This document shows, one piece after another, positions 34,355 through 46,733 of a stretch of 64,000 nucleotides of DNA. The notes below the pieces were generated by a model that had not been told where the DNA came from, searched no databases, and was given only the letters and a program-made list of their open reading frames with translations. The position numbers and the translations under genes are program-made. The stretch covers positions 130,864,936-130,928,935 of the forward strand of contig NC_081308.1 of assembly GCF_030435805.1 (NCBI RefSeq). The letters run 5' to 3'. This DNA is from Mustela lutreola (taxonomy: Eukaryota > Chordata > Mammalia > Carnivora > Mustelidae). The first letter of the stretch is position 1; each line of letters starts with the position of its first letter.

Positions 34355-36094
34355 ATATATATGTTAGAACGTGTGTGTGTGTGTGTGTAGGTTGTAATAT
34401 GTATACAAATAGTATATAATGGCAAATTATGTATAAATATATAAATAATTATAAAGGCAAAATATTTCTTCCCCTTAGAATATCAGGCAAAGTTGTTTCG
34501 AGTATGTATTTACTCATTTCAGATTGTCAGGGGATGAAATAAATGTCAACTATTTGAACACTAAATACATTAAGTACTGATTATCGTCTCTGCGCTCCCA
34601 CATAAAATTAGATGGCTTAGTATGAACACTAGAACTTTCATGGGGGGACCTTTGGAGTACTTATTTTTGTCTCTATAGCTAATACAAAACTTCCCAAATG
34701 AGGGCCTTATTAGAAGTTTGGAACAGAACTTCAGACGCATATACCAACACCTGTGTTGGCTTGAAAGGAAAGTGCTTTACAAACACACAAAATTGAGCAA
34801 TTAAATTCTCCCTGTAATGTCAAATATTGGATAGTGGTGGAGAACTCATTTATTCCTGTATACATTGTTGCAGTTAGAAAGTGAGATCTTACATGGGCTT
34901 ATTTTTAAAAACTTGGAAAAATCTCAAAACAAACAGAAGGGTGGTGGTATATAGGGGTCAGAACTAATGTAAAACAAAACAAAACACCATGCAGAAAAAA
35001 CAGGAGAAAATCATTCCTCTCCTCCAAATGGGATTGATTTGTTTTGAATGATACATGAAAACAATTTTAGTAATTCACAAAAAATACATTTAACTGACTT
35101 ATCCCAAATATATTCTGAAACAATGTCATGTTTATTAAATGACATGCCCAAGTGAAGATGGTGTTATGTTATTAAATGTAAAAAAAAATGCCCATTATGG
35201 AAGCAAATGTATAAGAATTAATTACTCAAGTTCTTAGTTCTCAAATATAAAATCAACTTTCTGCATACTTGATGAATATTAAACTTGAAAACAAAACCAA
35301 AGAACTGTAGGTGATTTATCTTAAAAGCCAGCTGTGAAATACTCATACCATAAGCAATTAAGTGTATGTGCATATTAATGAAATACTTTTGATCAATCCT
35401 AAAGGCAGGTGTCATTTGATAGTGAAGCAACACCAAATAAATGACATTTTGATGTCTTTGTGGAAATGACGTATCTACAAACCCATGTCTCAGCACTGGT
35501 ATTTATCTATGTAGTTCTGTTCTCCCAGTGATTTTAGGCAGCTCACTTTATTCAAAAACACCATCTCATGTTTACTTTCAGTAAATTTTATAAGGCAGTA
35601 GAGTACATTTTCTTCTGAAATCGTATTTTTATTGGCATTGTCTCTGTAAACTAATGAGTAAATACAAGTGGGTACACAGATAAGATAGATTTTATATTCT
35701 TTAATTTTTTTTTTCTTTCAAAAAGCAGTGTAGCCTTCTTTCTGTACTTGTGCATTGAAACTTTTGGGACTGATACCAATCCACTGGGGCCAAGCCTAAA
35801 ATTGAATCATCCTTATTGTTAAAAGTTAATTGACAGTGTTAAGTACAAAAAGTCACCATTACTAATGAAGGACTGAAAGCTCAATGCATATAATTGTGGA
35901 ATTGCTGCTACCCACATAACTGGTCAGGGTTTGGGGTTTTAACAGGAGAAGATTCTTGCACTTAACAAGAAAGCTATGATAAACAAGATGTACTGATTTC
36001 AACTCTAATTTTTAAACTACTACAACGAGGTTTGGCGTAGCTAATGTTACACTTGTATTGTAAAACTTAGGTTCCTGTTCTTTCTTCAAAGTCA
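34355..36094. other. Intergenic and 3' flank of gene R
   Basis: AT-rich sequence with a (GT)n run near 34371-34388. No other gene recognised; it probably includes the gene R 3' UTR at its upper end. Confidence 0.5.
35628..35633 (-). terminator. Candidate poly(A) signal of gene R
   Basis: AATAAA on the minus strand, about 460 bases past the gene R stop. It is the nearest canonical hexamer I found; a closer variant signal could be used instead. Confidence 0.35.
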
Positions 36095-38529
36095 TCAGAA
36101 CAACAAGGAATGAAGAGACTTTTGAACAATTGCCAGCTCTTGCCGTTGCTGTTTCAAGGAAGGAAATATTAAACATTTGCATGTTATTTAGGTAATTGCT
36201 ATATACGTTTTTCAAACAAAATACCCCAATGCTCACATCCCTCCTTAACACTTAAAATAAGTGTTCTTAATATTAAATATACACTACTTACAGCTTCCAT
36301 CATAATTTTGTTTTGCAACTTGGTAATTTGTTCCCTAACTTCACTTTGTTCATCAGCAAGAAGATGTTCATGCTCCTTCTCTAAGTCCTGCATACTCTAA
36401 AACAAAAAGCCTTGTTCAGTTATAAATCACCACTTTTCATCTCATGCTCCAAACACATAAAATTAAAAATTTCAAGGGGTGCCTGGGTGGCTCAGTCAGT
36501 TAAGCGCCTGCCTCTGGCTCAGGTCATGATCTCAAGGTCCTGGGATTGAGTCCCATGTCTGGCTCCCTGCTCAGTGGGGAGTCTGCTTCTCCCTCTCCCT
36601 CTGCCCTTCCCCCTGCTCATACACTTGCGCGCACACGCACACGCACTCTCTCTCTCATTCCCCTCCCCCCAAAAAATTAATAAATAAAATCTTTAAAAAA
36701 TTAAATTTCAAAAGTAACAATTCTTAATATTCAAAGGATGCTCATTATTTGTTCCAAATAAAATACTACACCTAATACATGGAGATCAAAATACCCACTT
36801 AAGAAATTTTTTAAATGTTGTGTTTGAGTCAAATATAATTATTATAGAGACATGGCAGTAGTACACTTTTCTCGAAACAATGGGTTATAAACAGTTAAGG
36901 TCAAGGTGGAGGAAAGAAAAGAAAAGGACTGACAGTCTCATAGAATGAAATACCATAATTTCAAAACTCTCTAATAAGCTTTCTTTTTTTTTTTTTCTAA
37001 TAAGCTTTCTAAACACCATGTAACAGTGCACTTATAACGAGTAAAAATCACTGTAACATGATCCCATTGGCGGGAATAAAATGACCTGTGACACGACCTC
37101 TTTAGGTCATGAAAAAACAAACATGTTCTGAATCTTTAATCTTCATTTAGCAAATAGTGATCTAGTGCATACTACGTAAAAAGTACTGTTAAGGACTGTG
37201 GAGGAATTTGAAAATGAATGCACGATCTCTTCCTTCCCTATTCCAGTGAGAATAAAAAGACATGCAAATGAAAACAACACGATTAAGGAAACACAACTTG
37301 CCATGACTGTGTACTGGAAAATAAAATTGATTCTGATTTAGTTGGCAAAAGAATAAGATTTCAGTAGGTAAAGGGAAGAGGGAATTGAAAGTACTCTAGA
37401 AACAAGGACATAAGTTTAGTGAGTGGGTTAGTTGGTGAGTTAGTGTCCTGGAGGGGTGGGAGGAAAAGGAGGAATGTAAGTATAAAACTACAAAGGGAGT
37501 CTTGTTACAGGGGCAGACGTTGAATTCCTGAGTGTTTAAAATGGGAAGCTAAAGACAGGTTTTCAGGAGGGAAGGTATAAGTTTTGGAACATCATATTGC
37601 AGAACTGTGAAGGATGGGCTGGAGAAGAGAGAACTCAGATGAGAGTTTAATAGTATAAGCAAGAAAGGATGAGATCCTGAACTAGGGCAGTGGCAGCGGG
37701 AATTCAAAGAAAGATATTAAGGTACAGTTACAGAGGTAAAGTAACACCTCCCACACCCCTCCTCCCCCACCCCGCCCCACCTCCGCCCATACACACACCT
37801 AGAAAAAAAAGGGGGGGGCAATGTGCAGGATTCCATCGCCTCCTAAATAAGTATATATCTGGGCAGAGAAGAGGTCTGTGTCACTGAGAACAATTTGCTA
37901 ATGTGCAAATATCACAGCAGATCATTCTCAATTTACAAACATTTAGTCCTCTTCTCGCTTTTTCATTCTGTTATACATTTAGACCTTTCCATCTGATTTT
38001 AAGTATGCATATAAAGTCATTATTAGTCCAATATTCCAAAGGCAAATATGCCATGAAACACTCATGTAACACATTTGAATATGAGTGTTATTCATCAATT
38101 ACAATTGCCTACTCATATTTAACAGAAACCGTTAATACAAGTCAAAGACACATAGAAGTGATTTACAGACTTCCTGAGTTTCCACTATATATTTATTGCT
38201 GGTCTCCTCCAAACTGATTGTTGAGCAAAAAATTATGATTGAAGTGTTATTAAAGTACCAGTTTTCTTCATAGCACCTGTATTTCTAGGTAAGATTCCCA
38301 CTTTACAGTTCCCTGTTTTAAATGATTCCCACAAAACTATTAATTGATCCTAAAAATAAAAATGCATTTCCCAGTTATGCTAAATCGAAAACAATGAATT
38401 TCAAATGGAAAATGTTTAACAATAGAGACTTATAACCTAAATGTTTCCTCCGCATAGATTTGGAAAGAAACAAAGTAACTTCCACTTTTATGTACATATT
38501 ATATATTTTTTAAAAATATTTACTTACTT

Positions 38530-38560
<31 letters not shown>

Positions 38561-41500
38561 TGCAAGCGCGTGCACATGCATGTGGGAGGAGGGGAAGAGG
38601 GAGAGAATCTTCCAGGGGAGTCCCCGCTTAGCAGGGAGCACAAGGCGGGTCTCAATCTCACAATCCATGAAATCAGAACCCACGACCTCAGCGAAAACCA
38701 GGAGTCCGTTGCTCAAACCACTGAGCCACCCAGGCACCCCTCCATGTGATGTTTCATAAGAATATATTGTGTTGCCAAATACAACAGACCTTTAAGAATT
38801 TCTCATATAAATTTTTAATTTTTTGCAGCCTCTGGTTCTGAACAACTCTAGCTTGTTGAAGAATCTTTCGTTGCTCTTGGAACATACCCTAAAATAGAAA
38901 AGGGTGATAAAATGTGAGTAATATTTAATACTTATAAAACATAACTACACATCAAGTTTCAAAGGAATATTCTTTAAATCAATACTTGTTAACATTTCCT
39001 GTTTTAACAACTTTTTATGACCAAGTTTAGGTAATTGTGTTCACCACTAATATACAAGAACAATACGACGATCCTACCTCGTAGCCATTAAGTAGGAGAT
39101 TGTCTTTCTCACCCATATTGAAAACACGTTTTAATTTTTTACTTCAAAATCCACAAATGACCTTTCCAACAATGTGTTTACCACAGGCAGGCAAAAATTT
39201 ATACAATAATCCTTTCTAACAGTAGTTACGGAAGAAATATTCTTTCTTACTTTCTTTCTTCAAGATTTTATTTATTATCAGAGAGAGGAGAGAGAGAGAG
39301 AGAGCAGAAGCGCACGCACAAGCAGGGGCAGTGGCGGCAGAGGGAGAACAGGCTCCCCGCTGAGCAAGAAGCCCGATGTGGGGCTCGATCCCAGGACCCT
39401 GGGATCATGGCCTGAGCTGAAGGCAGACGCTTAACCCACTGAGTCAGCCAGATGTCCCAGAGATATTCTTTCTTAACAACATTCAAAACATGCATTAATT
39501 CTTGGTCATTTCAGTGCGCGGACAGGCGACCCTCGCCTCTCTGCTCCTTCACGTAGTTTCCAGCAACAGTTTTGTCCTCCGCCCTGCCTCGCTCACTCAC
39601 TTACACGGGCGTCCCCTGGACTCTGTCATTCCCAGTGACTGCAACACCTACAGAACACTAGTCAAAGCAGAAACCAATATAGGAACTGTGTGTCAGGTAC
39701 TGTTCTGGACCGTTTTATTTATTTGCTTTAAGAGTTTATGTATTCATTTGACAGGCAGAGATCACAAGTAGTCGGAGAGGCGGGCAGAGAGAGAGAGAGG
39801 AAGGGAAGCTTCCTCTGAGGTCATGACCTGAGCCGAAGGCAGAGGCTTTAACCCACGGAGCCACCCAGGCGCCCCTGTTCCGAACCATTTTAAATAAACT
39901 TGTTACATATGATCTCATTTAATCCTCAAAACAACTCTACGAGGCAAGTACTCTTTTTTTTTTTTTTTTTAATTTTTATGGGGGTATTTTAGTCACCATA
40001 GACTACATCATTAGTTTTTGATGTAGTGCTCCAAGAATCATTGTAGGATTCTTATTTTTTTTTTTTTTTGAAAAGAAGGCACAGGCCTTCTTCTTCTTCT
40101 TTTTTTTTTTTAAGATTTTATTTATTTGACAGAGAAAAATCACAAGTAGACGGAGAGGCAGGCAGAGAGAGAGAGAGAGGGAAGCAGGCTCCCCGCTGAG
40201 CAGAGAGCCCGATGCGGGACTCGATCCCAGGACCCTGAGATCATGACCTGAGCCGAAGGCAGCGGCTCAACCCACCGAGCCACCCAGGCGCCCCGTAGTA
40301 CTCTTATTGTGTCTCATTTTCTTTCATAGGTGAGGAAACTGAGTGAGGTACAGAGATAAACAATTTGTCCCCGATTTCACAGCTAGTACGGGTTAACCAG
40401 GATTGGTTCCCCCCCAAATGGTTCCAGAGTCCAGGCTCTTGACCACTGTACTATACTGTTTCTCCACTTGCCCCCCAACATTCAACCTCTACCTCCCTGT
40501 TTGTAGTTCTCTCCCTTTTTTACTACAGTTCAATACTCTTTCAGGATTAACATCTCGTTGACCCTACGACTTTTCATTGTCCCCAGTCCCCACTCTCATA
40601 GTCTCCCTTTTCCTCCTTCTCGGCTTAAAGTCCATGGCCAATCATTATACCCATGCACTTGCACACGTACCTTGCCTCCCTTTCATTCTGTCAATCGGTG
40701 TGGCAGAATCACAACCCTGGAAAATCCAACTCTCCAGCTGCCCTGCCACAACCATGCAGAGTGATCTCACTTTAAATTCATGATCACTATGACACTAACC
40801 TAAATTCAACCCATAAGGCTTCTTGGCAGTGATATTTCCCTGGTCCATTCGCTGGCCCGCTCTCAGGAAACAATTGCAGGACTTCTTCTCTGCCCCCTAA
40901 AGGGAACACCTCCTCCACCACTCTAACTCTTAACGGGTGACCTTCCTATATCACTAAATAGACAGAAGCAATCCAAATAGAACATTCAGTCTCCCAGCAC
41001 CACACCTTCTACCCACATTTACTCATCCAGGCTCATGGACTCTACATTCTCTCCCGTGTTTTTGCATGACCTATTGCTACTTGAGACTTTGATACAATAA
41101 ATAAATCAATTTTAAAGCCAAGGCTGATACCAACAGCTAGTTTTTCTTCTTGTTCCTGGGCTTTCCGCATGTCTGTATCCCACTCCCAAAGCAAAGTCAG
41201 AAACTGCTGAGAATACTTGAGATGAAGATTCTGTCTGTAAACCATAACGACAAGCACTGTCATACTTCAAGAAGATAAGAAAATCTAACCATATTCAAAA
41301 CAAAATTGATTTGACACAATTTACACTATAGAGGGAGAAGGCAGTAATAGCATAATGGCGGCTGAAATAGTCTCATGGGAAACAGAAAGGGCACGGGAAC
41401 AATTTACTCTTATTCCAAAAGTATTGTTCCTAACTGGCCAACATATAAGCTCTCTCATATGCCTTACCTCTTAAAAACTAGTGAGGATTTACTGCGTTAT

Positions 41501-44500
41501 CAATTTCCCAGAAGAATTCATTTTATCTAAAAGCAGTTTACTTTTCATTTCTTCTTACTGAAGAACACGTATGTTCTGATACAATAAGTAGATTCAATAA
41601 GGATATCATATGCATTTGTTATAGAAGGTTTCCAAACAGGACTATTTCACTTAAATATTTCCCCTCTTTTTTAAGAAAGAACAGTGAACACAATTTAGCT
41701 AAAATATGCAAATTATTTATAAGATTAACCTTTTCTACATAACTGAATACAGTTAACTATCACAAGAATAATGGTTTAAGACATTTACCTGAAGTTCAGG
41801 TAGTGTAGGTCTAGAATAAATATGAATTAATGTTATAGAAAGAAAACTCAATTGTTATTTGAAAGGAACAAAAGGTCATCTTTATGGGCTTCTAGGAGAT
41901 ACATCTCAGTTCTGTTACGGTACGGAGTGAGGTTAACAGAATTAATCTGCTTAGAAAAAGATCAAGCAAAATCTATTTTTTACTGGAAAATTCAATATAA
42001 TAATAGAATCTGTCTTAGGTTATTTGCACCAATGAATACTAAGAAATGATACAAATGTCATCGTGACTTGAAAAAGCAACAACAACAACGTCACCTTTCT
42101 TCTTGCTGTATCTTCCAAACATGCTCAATTTTTTCGTTAGTGGTTTTGACAGAAGCTTTTGCATTCATTTCGAACATTTTTCTCTTTGCAAGAAGAGCCT
42201 GTTTAATGTCAACTGTATAGAGAATATTCATTGACATTGAGCATTGAAAATTATTTTGTTTTCATGTATACAAATCAATATGGGTAAATGTTGCCTCGGC
42301 AATATGCAAAGACATTTAAAATTCATAATACAGACATCATAAATGTCCAATCACTATGTTGTATACCTGGTACTAATATAATATTGTATGTCAGTTACAC
42401 TTCAAAAAATAAAATAAGTAAAATAACAATTATAACGCAGGCATCATTTCAAAAAGCAAGATTTGCTCACTATTTTCTGTAAAATCTTCTCTAGTACTAG
42501 TATCCCAATTCTAACTTTTTAAAATGCAGGTCACCTTTTAGTTTAGAGATAGTGAAAAGGGGATAATAATAAAAATATTTTCCATTATCAAAATATGTAT
42601 CGAGAATCCCAAAGACAGACTTTAATTTCCTTGTGAGGAAACAGCTGAAAGGCAAATTTTTCTAAATTAATAAAATACCCGCCAATTCAAGGCACATGTC
42701 TAGATGGATTGCCATTAGAATGCATTATATAAAATGTGCAATATTCTTAAAGATGATCCTCAAAAGGATGAAAATAATTATATCGCACATTAAAAAAATT
42801 ATTTTTCAAGCAATCTAGTGAGTGATGCTTTTAACCATGTTCTACTAAAAGAGACAAGGGCTGTAGGTGTAAAAATTCTAATTTAAATAAATGAATCCAA
42901 AAACATTTTAAAAAATATTTTCATGGGGGTGCCCGGGTGGCTCAGTGGGTTGAAAGCCTCTGCCTTTGGTTTGGGTCATGATCTCAGGGTCCTGGGATCG
43001 AGCCCCACATCGGGCTCTCTGCTCAGCAGGGAGCCTGCTTCTCCCTCTCTCTCTCTGCCTGCCTCTCTGCCTACTTGTGATGTCTCTCTCTGTCAAATAA
43101 ATGAATAAAATCTTTAAAAAAATATTTTCATGGAGTTTTTTACATAACACTTTTATGCATAAGTGCTGCATTTCACAGAATCTTAATACTTCAACTAAAG
43201 CTTTGTGAATTCTATGATTTGACTTTACCTATCTACAGTCAGTAGTTATTTTTCAGTAGTCATGAAGGATCTGCTCTATTTTATATATTTTATTCACCTG
43301 GAATCCATCTATAGTAAGAAGTGTATTAGACAGCTCACAAAGCCAGCTCTTTGTGACCACTAAATAGAGCAAAGCTTTCAAACCATACTTGCTTGTAGGG
43401 TTGATTTCTATCGAAGAGCTGCAAATTGACTCAGACTCTGCTAAGTGTACTGTCCTGTAGTGCAGAAGGTGTAACTGACGTCTGACAGAACAACATAAAA
43501 CTTGGGAGTTTCAGTGTGATTGTATATTTCTCACTAGCTGGGAGAGTTCTTTAGTTTGCAGCTACACGGTTTGCTAATGAAAAATAACAATAAAGAATTT
43601 TTTGTTTGTTTGTTTTTTAGAGGATTCAATTTGTGCTGCTACTCCAAAGACTAGGACACTGGGAAGTCATGAAAAGTAATCAAATGAAGAAAATTTAAAA
43701 TTGACATGAAAAATTGTTATATCACCTAATCTCTGTACACAAAAGGAGGTACACCCTTTTGTTCATTTAATTTATATTAATTTATATGAAATGTAAATGT
43801 GTACAAAATAATAGCATCATTCTTACCTCATCAATGTTAGTACCATTTTTACTTTTCCATATCAACAATGGAAAAGGTCAGTAAAGAAACTTGCGAAGTT
43901 GAATCATACTATATACTTGTATAATATCCTACACGCGAGAACAAGGCATTAAAATCAGTGTTGCAGATCCCTCACTAACATTTTTCAATTATAAAAGCCT
44001 TACGGTTTAAAACTAATTTTTTTTTCACTGCATATATCATTTAAGCGTACCTTCTAGTCCTTGCAGCATCTTCTGTACTTCATTCCTGTGAAGAAGTTAC
44101 ATCAAACATTATTAAGGATAAACAGAGATCATATTTGTTTCGAAGGAAATGTCTCATTCTGGGATTTTACAGAGAATAATTGTTATGTAAGCCAAGTTGA
44201 CTTGATCTGGTGAGTGAAAATACTATGAGCACATTACCCGACATCTTCCTCAAGTGTTTCTGCAGAAGGCCTTTTCCGCCCACGTTCATGGGTTACTGGA
44301 TAGTTTCCTGCGTTGAAATAAAAGTGGAAAACATTTGAAAATGAAGTATGCTGGTGGGCATTAAGGAGCGCGCGTGATGCGATGAGCGCCGGGTGTTCTA
44401 GGCAACAGACGAATCGCTGATGAACGTCATATCACAAAGCAACGGTGTACTACGTTGGCTAACTGAACTTAAATTAAAAAAAAAAAAAACAAAACAGAAC

Positions 44501-44871
44501 AAAAAACAACAAAGTGTGGCCTTTGGGGGTCAGTTCTCAGGGAGCAATATCCTCAACTGTGGAGTGCTTCAGGCCTCCCTCTTGCAAACACAAGGTTTTT
44601 AAGGCAGCCATAGGAAAGGCAGCATGCCCGTGCGAGGTCCGATGCAACTAGTTCAGGGACCAGGACCACGCGACGGAGACAGCGTTCCGAGTCTTTCAAG
44701 GTTAATGCCAGAGTACATCACCCAGCAGGTGTGAGATATTTTGGAAAGAAGGACTGTCGGGGGGAGCAGAAGAGCTGCTATCTAAGCCTCTGTAATATCC
44801 TGGTCTGGGACAGGAGGATCAAGGGGGCAGCCTCTGGTACCTCCAACTGCTTTTACATACGTGTGTGCGCG

Positions 44872-44914
<43 letters not shown>

Positions 44915-45169
44915 GCACGCACGCATGCACGCACGCACGCGCGAGGAATTTACTGTTTGCAACGCTGAGGACTCCGAAGCAGTGACCTGCCGCGTGTGCG
45001 GTATCTACATGCGCCATCTCTGCAAAGGTGTCAGACAGACAGTACCTTGCACCTCTGGCCCGCTCAGCTGTCTTCTCTCTTGTCTCCCAAAGTCATAGGC
45101 TGCCATACCCTGAGCCTCCACGGGGGCCTTCGCAGCTCTCCCCAGGCGCTTCCTCCCAGCCGGCGGCAT
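36095..45169 (-). CDS. SYCP3/XLR/FAM9-family (Cor1 domain) gene, copy R
   Basis: Eight coding exons on the minus strand: 45169-45046, 44307-44238, 44085-44051, 42212-42095, 41234-41135, 38888-38790, 36396-36292, 36148-36095. They total 705 nt (234 aa plus stop), with every exon but the last equal in length to copy L. Exon 1 is identical to copy L. Exon 2 encodes [18 protein letters not shown], a basic run then an acidic run, as in SYCP3. Later exons give [49 protein letters not shown] and the terminus [10 protein letters not shown]. Several positions ([21 protein letters not shown]) are closer to SYCP3 than those of copy L. No stop or frameshift is seen, so the gene looks functional. It faces copy L tail to tail, about 15.4 kb between stop codons. 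Function in meiotic chromosome axes or germline chromatin is inferred from family. Confidence 0.9.
36476..36701 (+). mobile_element. CAN-SINE in intron 6 of gene R
   Basis: GGGGTGCCTGGGTGGCTCAG head. Long CT/CA-rich part and AATAAATAAAATCTTTAAAA tail. It sits about 80 bases upstream of exon 7, antisense to the gene. Confidence 0.93.
36702..38504. other. Intron 6 of gene R
   Basis: AT-rich intron with a C-rich patch at 37747-37800. No L1 corresponds to the one in gene L intron 6. No gene recognised. Confidence 0.5.
38505..38740 (-). mobile_element. CAN-SINE in intron 6 of gene R
   Basis: Older antisense-to-window SINE (gene-sense) with (GA)n run and head GAGCCACCCAGGCACCCC. It lies about 50 bases past the exon 6 donor. 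Confidence 0.88.
39260..39458 (-). mobile_element. CAN-SINE in intron 5 of gene R
   Basis: Plus strand begins AAGATTTTATTTATTATCAG and ends GAGTCAGCCAGATGTCCC. Confidence 0.9.
39725..39876 (-). mobile_element. CAN-SINE (short) within MIR
   Basis: Antisense SINE with an internal deletion, about 150 bases long. MIR words CTGGACCGTTTTATTT and TTCCGAACCATTTTAAAT flank it as a diverged duplication. Confidence 0.9.
39952..40060 (-). mobile_element. L1 3' tail within MIR
   Basis: T run followed by CATTAGTTTTTGATGTAGTG and CTCCAAGAATCATTG, the last part of a carnivoran L1 in antisense. Confidence 0.8.
40090..40295 (-). mobile_element. CAN-SINE within MIR
   Basis: Plus strand runs from TTTAAGATTTTATTTATTTG to CCGAGCCACCCAGGCGCCCC. 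Close to the young consensus. Confidence 0.95.
40835..40940 (+). repeat. Single counterpart of the intron 5 repeat in gene R
   Basis: TTTCCCTGGTCCATTCGCTG and AAACAATTGCAGGACTTCTT match the gene L repeat unit with scattered changes. It is unpaired here, so the inverted pair in gene L arose after the two introns separated, or one half was lost here. Confidence 0.8.
42290..42425 (+). mobile_element. L1 3' tail in intron 3 of gene R
   Basis: CACTATGTTGTATACCTGGT and TACTAATATAATATTGTATG then an A-rich tail match an L1 3' end. Confidence 0.7.
42927..43116 (+). mobile_element. CAN-SINE in intron 3 of gene R
   Basis: Full SINE with target-site duplication AAAAAATATTTTCATGG at 42910-42926 and 43117-43133. 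Confidence 0.95.
43134..44050. other. Rest of intron 3 of gene R
   Basis: AT-rich intron without a recognised repeat or gene. Confidence 0.5.
44344..44491 (+). mobile_element. L1 3' end in intron 1 of gene R
   Basis: Mirror of 11588-11735, antisense to gene R as its partner is to gene L. Confidence 0.75.
44859..44940 (-). repeat. Alternating purine-pyrimidine tract in intron 1 of gene R
   Basis: Mirror of 11139-11220, reading GCGCGC then (CA)n then GCACGC on the plus strand. Confidence 0.9.
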
Positions 45170-46118
45170 CCCGAGGTGTCTTCCGAGCTCTCCCGCACCT
45201 TGTGAGCGCAAACACGTGTTAAAGAAATGGGAACACGGTCAGGGAGCGATGCCAGGCAAGGGTCCCCTGCGCAGATCAGAGGGTGTGTGTCCTCATGTCT
45301 CTTGTTGGACCAGGACAGGGCAAAGAGGACGCGGCCGGCGGACCCCTTTCCCCTGCCTCCCCGTCCCCCCCCACCCCCCCACCCCCCGACCCCCCGACTC
45401 CTCTGCGCTCCTGGCTCCCTGCTCGGCCCCGACCCAAGGCACGCGACCCGACCCGGGACATCTCTCTGACTGTCAGGACCTTGCGCCACATTCTTGCTCC
45501 TGCGTTGGGACAGAAGCCATCCCCGCCCCGTTCGGGGCCCGCGGGACCATGTGCCGGCCTGGAGGCCCAACCGTGGCCGGGACAAAAACAAGGGTCCCCT
45601 TGGAATGGATGGGGAATAAACCGTTCTGACCCCGTCCGGGGACGGTCAGGTCGAGTGGTGGTGGAGGAGGGGGGGCCTCCTGGACGCTCCATCTGGACCC
45701 CAGGACGACCTCAGGGGACCAAACTGTCCTGCCGGGTCGGCCAGGCAGGAGGGCCAGAGGCAGACGGCCCCTCCTCACCAGCTGTGACCCTCTCAGGAAG
45801 TGGGGACCCCGCCCGGCCGGCCCTGCCAGCCCTGCCAGTCCTGCCCTCAGGGGCCTCGTCGTGTCCTGTCGGAGTCCCAGAGGACCTCATGGGGACATCA
45901 CGTCAGAGGTGAGCCCAGCCGCCGCCGCCGCCCCACACCCAGGTCCCCTCCCGTCTGAGGAGACGCCCCCCCCCCCACGGCCACACAGTGCCCCCGGGTC
46001 CGCCTCCCTACACGCTGGGGCCTCCCTGAGGGTCCCTATGCCCCACCCCCGTCCTCTGTCTCTCTCTGTCCCTCCCCCCATCCCTCCCGCCGCACAACGA
46101 CCTCCACACCACGTCCTC

Positions 46119-46239
46119 GGCGAAGCTCCTCCAAGGGCGTCGTGAGGGAGAGGAGGCAGCCAGCCACGCCTAGGCGGGAGCGTCGCTGATTGGCTGGCAC
46201 AGCGCGCATGCGGGAGGCGGGGCCTCGGCCGAGACACGC
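46119..46239 (-). promoter_or_regulatory. Probable core promoter of gene R
   Basis: Exact mirror of the copy L promoter. The inverted CCAAT is at 46189-46193, with the NRF1-like and GC-box motifs just beyond it at higher coordinates. Because this region is inside the homogenised arm, both genes should share the same promoter response. Confidence 0.6.
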
Positions 46240-46276
46240 CCCCTGGACCAACCGCCGTCCAGGCACTCACTGGTCC

Positions 46277-46388
46277 TGAGGATCGAGGATCGAGGGTCGA
46301 GGGTCGAGGATCGAGGGTCGAGAGTCGAGGGTTGAGGGTCGAGAGTCGAGGGTCGAGGGTCGAGGATCGAGGTCCGAGGTCCGAGGAC
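46277..46388 (-). repeat. Heptamer minisatellite, right-arm copy
   Basis: Mirror of the CTCGACC-type tract, reading as GGTCGAG on the plus strand, upstream of the gene R promoter. It has the same unit order as the left copy as far as I can read, which is notable for an unstable repeat class. Confidence 0.9.
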
Positions 46389-46665
46389 CCGGCTGCGGTT
46401 CAAGGACGTTACACAGGTCATCTTCCGCGGAAATCACAAAAGGATACGGGAGTGTGGAACAGGTCGGTGCTCAAGCCTCCACCTTCCGGACCTGGGACAC
46501 TTGGACAATTCCTACTCCGTGTCCTCCCGGGGCCCTTCCCACCCACTGCTTCCACTCCCAGAGGAATAGCCATCCTCCTGCTTGCCCTGTGTAAGCCACC
46601 CCCGCCCCGCTTTCTACGGTGTTTTGTTCGTTCGTTTGTTTATTTGTTTGGGTTTTGTTGTCATT

Positions 46666-46697
<32 letters not shown>
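46666..46697 (-). repeat. (CGA)n trinucleotide repeat, right-arm copy
   Basis: Reads as GTC/TCG repeats on the plus strand; mirror of 9382-9413. Confidence 0.9.
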
Positions 46698-46733
46698 TTG
46701 GGGTGGTCGGCTGGTTGGTTTTTGTTTTGTTTT

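Larger units (their letters stand above)
39690..40450 (+). mobile_element. MIR split by three younger insertions
   Basis: MIR pieces are at about 39690-39722 (TGTGTCAGGTACTGTTCTGG), 39885-39950 (CTCATTTAATCCTCAAAACA) and 40300-40450 (GGTGAGGAAACTGAGTGAGG, GGCTCTTGACCACTGTACTA). Two CAN-SINEs and an L1 3' end lie between. Confidence 0.85.
45119..46419 (-). promoter_or_regulatory. CpG-rich, GC-rich promoter region (right)
   Basis: Mirror of 9660-10960, with the same motifs, the same minisatellite and coding exon 1 of gene R at its lower-coordinate edge. Confidence 0.75.
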
